A program made the position numbers and the translations under genes. From Sindora glabra (taxonomy: Eukaryota > Streptophyta > Magnoliopsida > Fabales > Fabaceae): 64,000 bases of DNA. Under the pieces are notes generated by a model. It had not been told where the DNA came from, ran no database searches, and worked only from the letters and a program-made list of their open reading frames with translations. Positions 62,546 to 64,000 of this stretch are shown piece after piece (the first letter of the stretch is position 1; every line of letters starts with the position of its first letter). The stretch spans positions 94,016,895 to 94,080,894 of the forward strand of contig CM035226.1 in NCBI GenBank assembly GCA_020226215.1, given 5' to 3'.

Positions 62546-64000
62546 TATCATACTCTTCTTAACCATCCTACTCCTACCATACCTTACTTACAACTCTATC
62601 ATACTTTATCCTACCCTATTTTATCCAACTCAACCACCTATCTACTATGCTCTACTCTACCCTACTTGCTACCATAAACCTTGCTCTCTATCACCTACCT
62701 TACCTTCTTTTCAACCACCACATTTTCTACCCTACCTTACTTGTAACTCCTTACAATCTAACTTTACCCTTCCTTACTTATAACCCTAAACCCACCCCAC
62801 CTACTCTTCTCTGCCACCCCCACTCCTTACCATACTTGCAACCTTAAACCAATCTTAACCTTACTTACTACACTTTTTAAACCCTACTACCCCATTTACT
62901 CTACTCTACCCTACCCTACCTTATAATACTTGCAAGTAATGTTTAGTAAGGCAGGGTATGTTAGAGTAGGATAAAGTAAGGTTTAAGGTTGCAAGTAAGG
63001 AAAGTGAAGGATTAGAAAGATTGGGCATGGTGGGATTGCAAGTATAACAAGTAAAGCAAGGTAGAGAAGAATAGGTGAGGTTATATTTGCAATCCTAAAC
63101 CTTAAATCTTAACTTTATGCTACCCCACCACTCTTTACTTTATCTCTATGCTACCTTATCTACTTTTTTCAGCCACTTTTACTCTATCTTACTTACAAGT
63201 TTAAACTAACCTTATACTTTAAGCTTATGCTACCTCATTTACTCTTCTCAACCACCTTCACTCCCTACTTACCTTGCCTTACCTTACTTGCAAACTTAAA
63301 CCAACCTTAGCCTTACTACACTTGTTAAACCCTGTTACCCCACCTACTCTACCTTACCTTCCTATACTTGCAAGTAATGTTTAGCAAGGCAGAGTAGGTT
63401 AAAGTAGGATAGATTAAGGTTTAAGGTTGTAAGTAGGGTAAGTGAAGGATCAAAAGGATTAGCTATGGTGGGATTACAAGTATAACATGTAGGATAGGGT
63501 AGAGAAGAGTAGGTGGGTTATACTTACAAACCTAAACTCTAAATCTTAATTTTTTGCTACCCTACCACTCTCTACTATAACTCTATAGTACCCTACCTAC
63601 TTTTCTTAGCCACATTTACTCCCTACCCTACTTACAACTTTAAACTAACCTTATGCTACCTCATTTACTCTTCTTAACCACCTTCACTCCCTACCTACCT
63701 TACCAAACTTAAACCAACCTTAACCTTACTACACTTATTAAACCCTATTACCCCACCTACTGTACCCTAACTTATCTTACTATACTTGCAAGTAATGTTT
63801 AGTAAGGCAAGGTAGGTTAAAGTAGGATAGAGTAAGGCTTAAGGTTGCAAGTAGGGTAAATGAAAGATTAAAAGGATTGGGTGTGGTGAGGATATACTTG
63901 CAATCCTAAACCCTAAATCTTAACTTTATGGTATCCCACCACTCTCTACTTATAACTTTAAACCAACCTTACCCTACTACCAGATACTTTACTTACTAAA
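62546..64000. repeat. Array of ~430-bp units alternating C-rich and G-rich halves
   Basis: C/T-rich and G/A-rich halves alternate. The switch from C-rich to G-rich happens each time at the palindrome TACTTGCAAGTA (about 62928, 63365 and 63784), followed by ATGTTTAGYAAGGCAGRGTA at 62938, 63376 and 63794 or close by. Unit spacing is about 438 and 418 bp. The arms on either side of each palindrome are imperfect reverse complements, so each unit can fold back. The window ends inside the array. Confidence 0.85.

Noticed and set aside
1..64000. CRISPR arrays, tRNA genes and bacterial-type operons
   Set aside because: None seen. The regular repeats are tandem satellites or duplications without spacers, and no tRNA-like TPsiC/anticodon pattern stood out.

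Overview
The window is nuclear DNA of a plant, probably a eudicot. The evidence is plant-type 25S rRNA, a plant UNC-13/MUN-domain gene and plant hexokinase exons, in a very AT-rich, intron-rich, transposon-littered background. I found no convincingly intact protein-coding gene. The recognisable genes are decayed, and the long open frames in the outer 8-9 kb on each side are products of low-complexity sequence.

Layout. (1) 1-8400 is a composite repeat: a G/A/T-rich low-complexity block (1-2275), a decayed 3' end of 25S rRNA that begins just before the sarcin-ricin loop (2276-2611), an rDNA-spacer-like GC-rich region of about 50-bp subrepeats (2612-5170), and a C/T-rich block that looks like the first block in opposite orientation (5331-8400). 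(2) 8405-10660 holds two further tandem repeats (about 178 bp and about 290 bp periods). (3) 10.7-19.4 kb is AT-rich with small duplications, a few unassigned minus-strand exon candidates, a CTT-rich repeat and a Harbinger-like MITE. (4) 19843-28183, minus strand, is a pseudogene of a plant UNC-13-like MUN-domain protein of the PATROL1 type. Its exons are readable, but they lie in three blocks in the order B-A-C instead of A-B-C, with stops, frameshifts and missing parts. A 243-bp Copia-like solo LTR with a perfect 5-bp target duplication sits in one intron. (5) 28.4-47.5 kb is AT-rich, with nested MITEs, a long foldback element and several local duplications. (6) 47574-48305 holds two tandem, broken copies of hexokinase exon 1. 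(7) 48.3-55.2 kb is single-copy-like sequence with repeated local tandem duplications. (8) 55.24-64 kb is a second copy of the composite 25S/IGS repeat, in the same orientation and about 55.6-56 kb downstream of the first. It ends in an array of about 430-bp units that alternate strand bias around a small palindrome.

Most noteworthy are the rDNA-derived composite repeat (truncated 25S plus spacer between oppositely oriented G-rich and C-rich arms), the possibility that the whole window is about one period of a roughly 56-kb macro-repeat, and the exon-shuffled PATROL1 pseudogene. Gene identities come from recalled family sequences and were not checked by a search.
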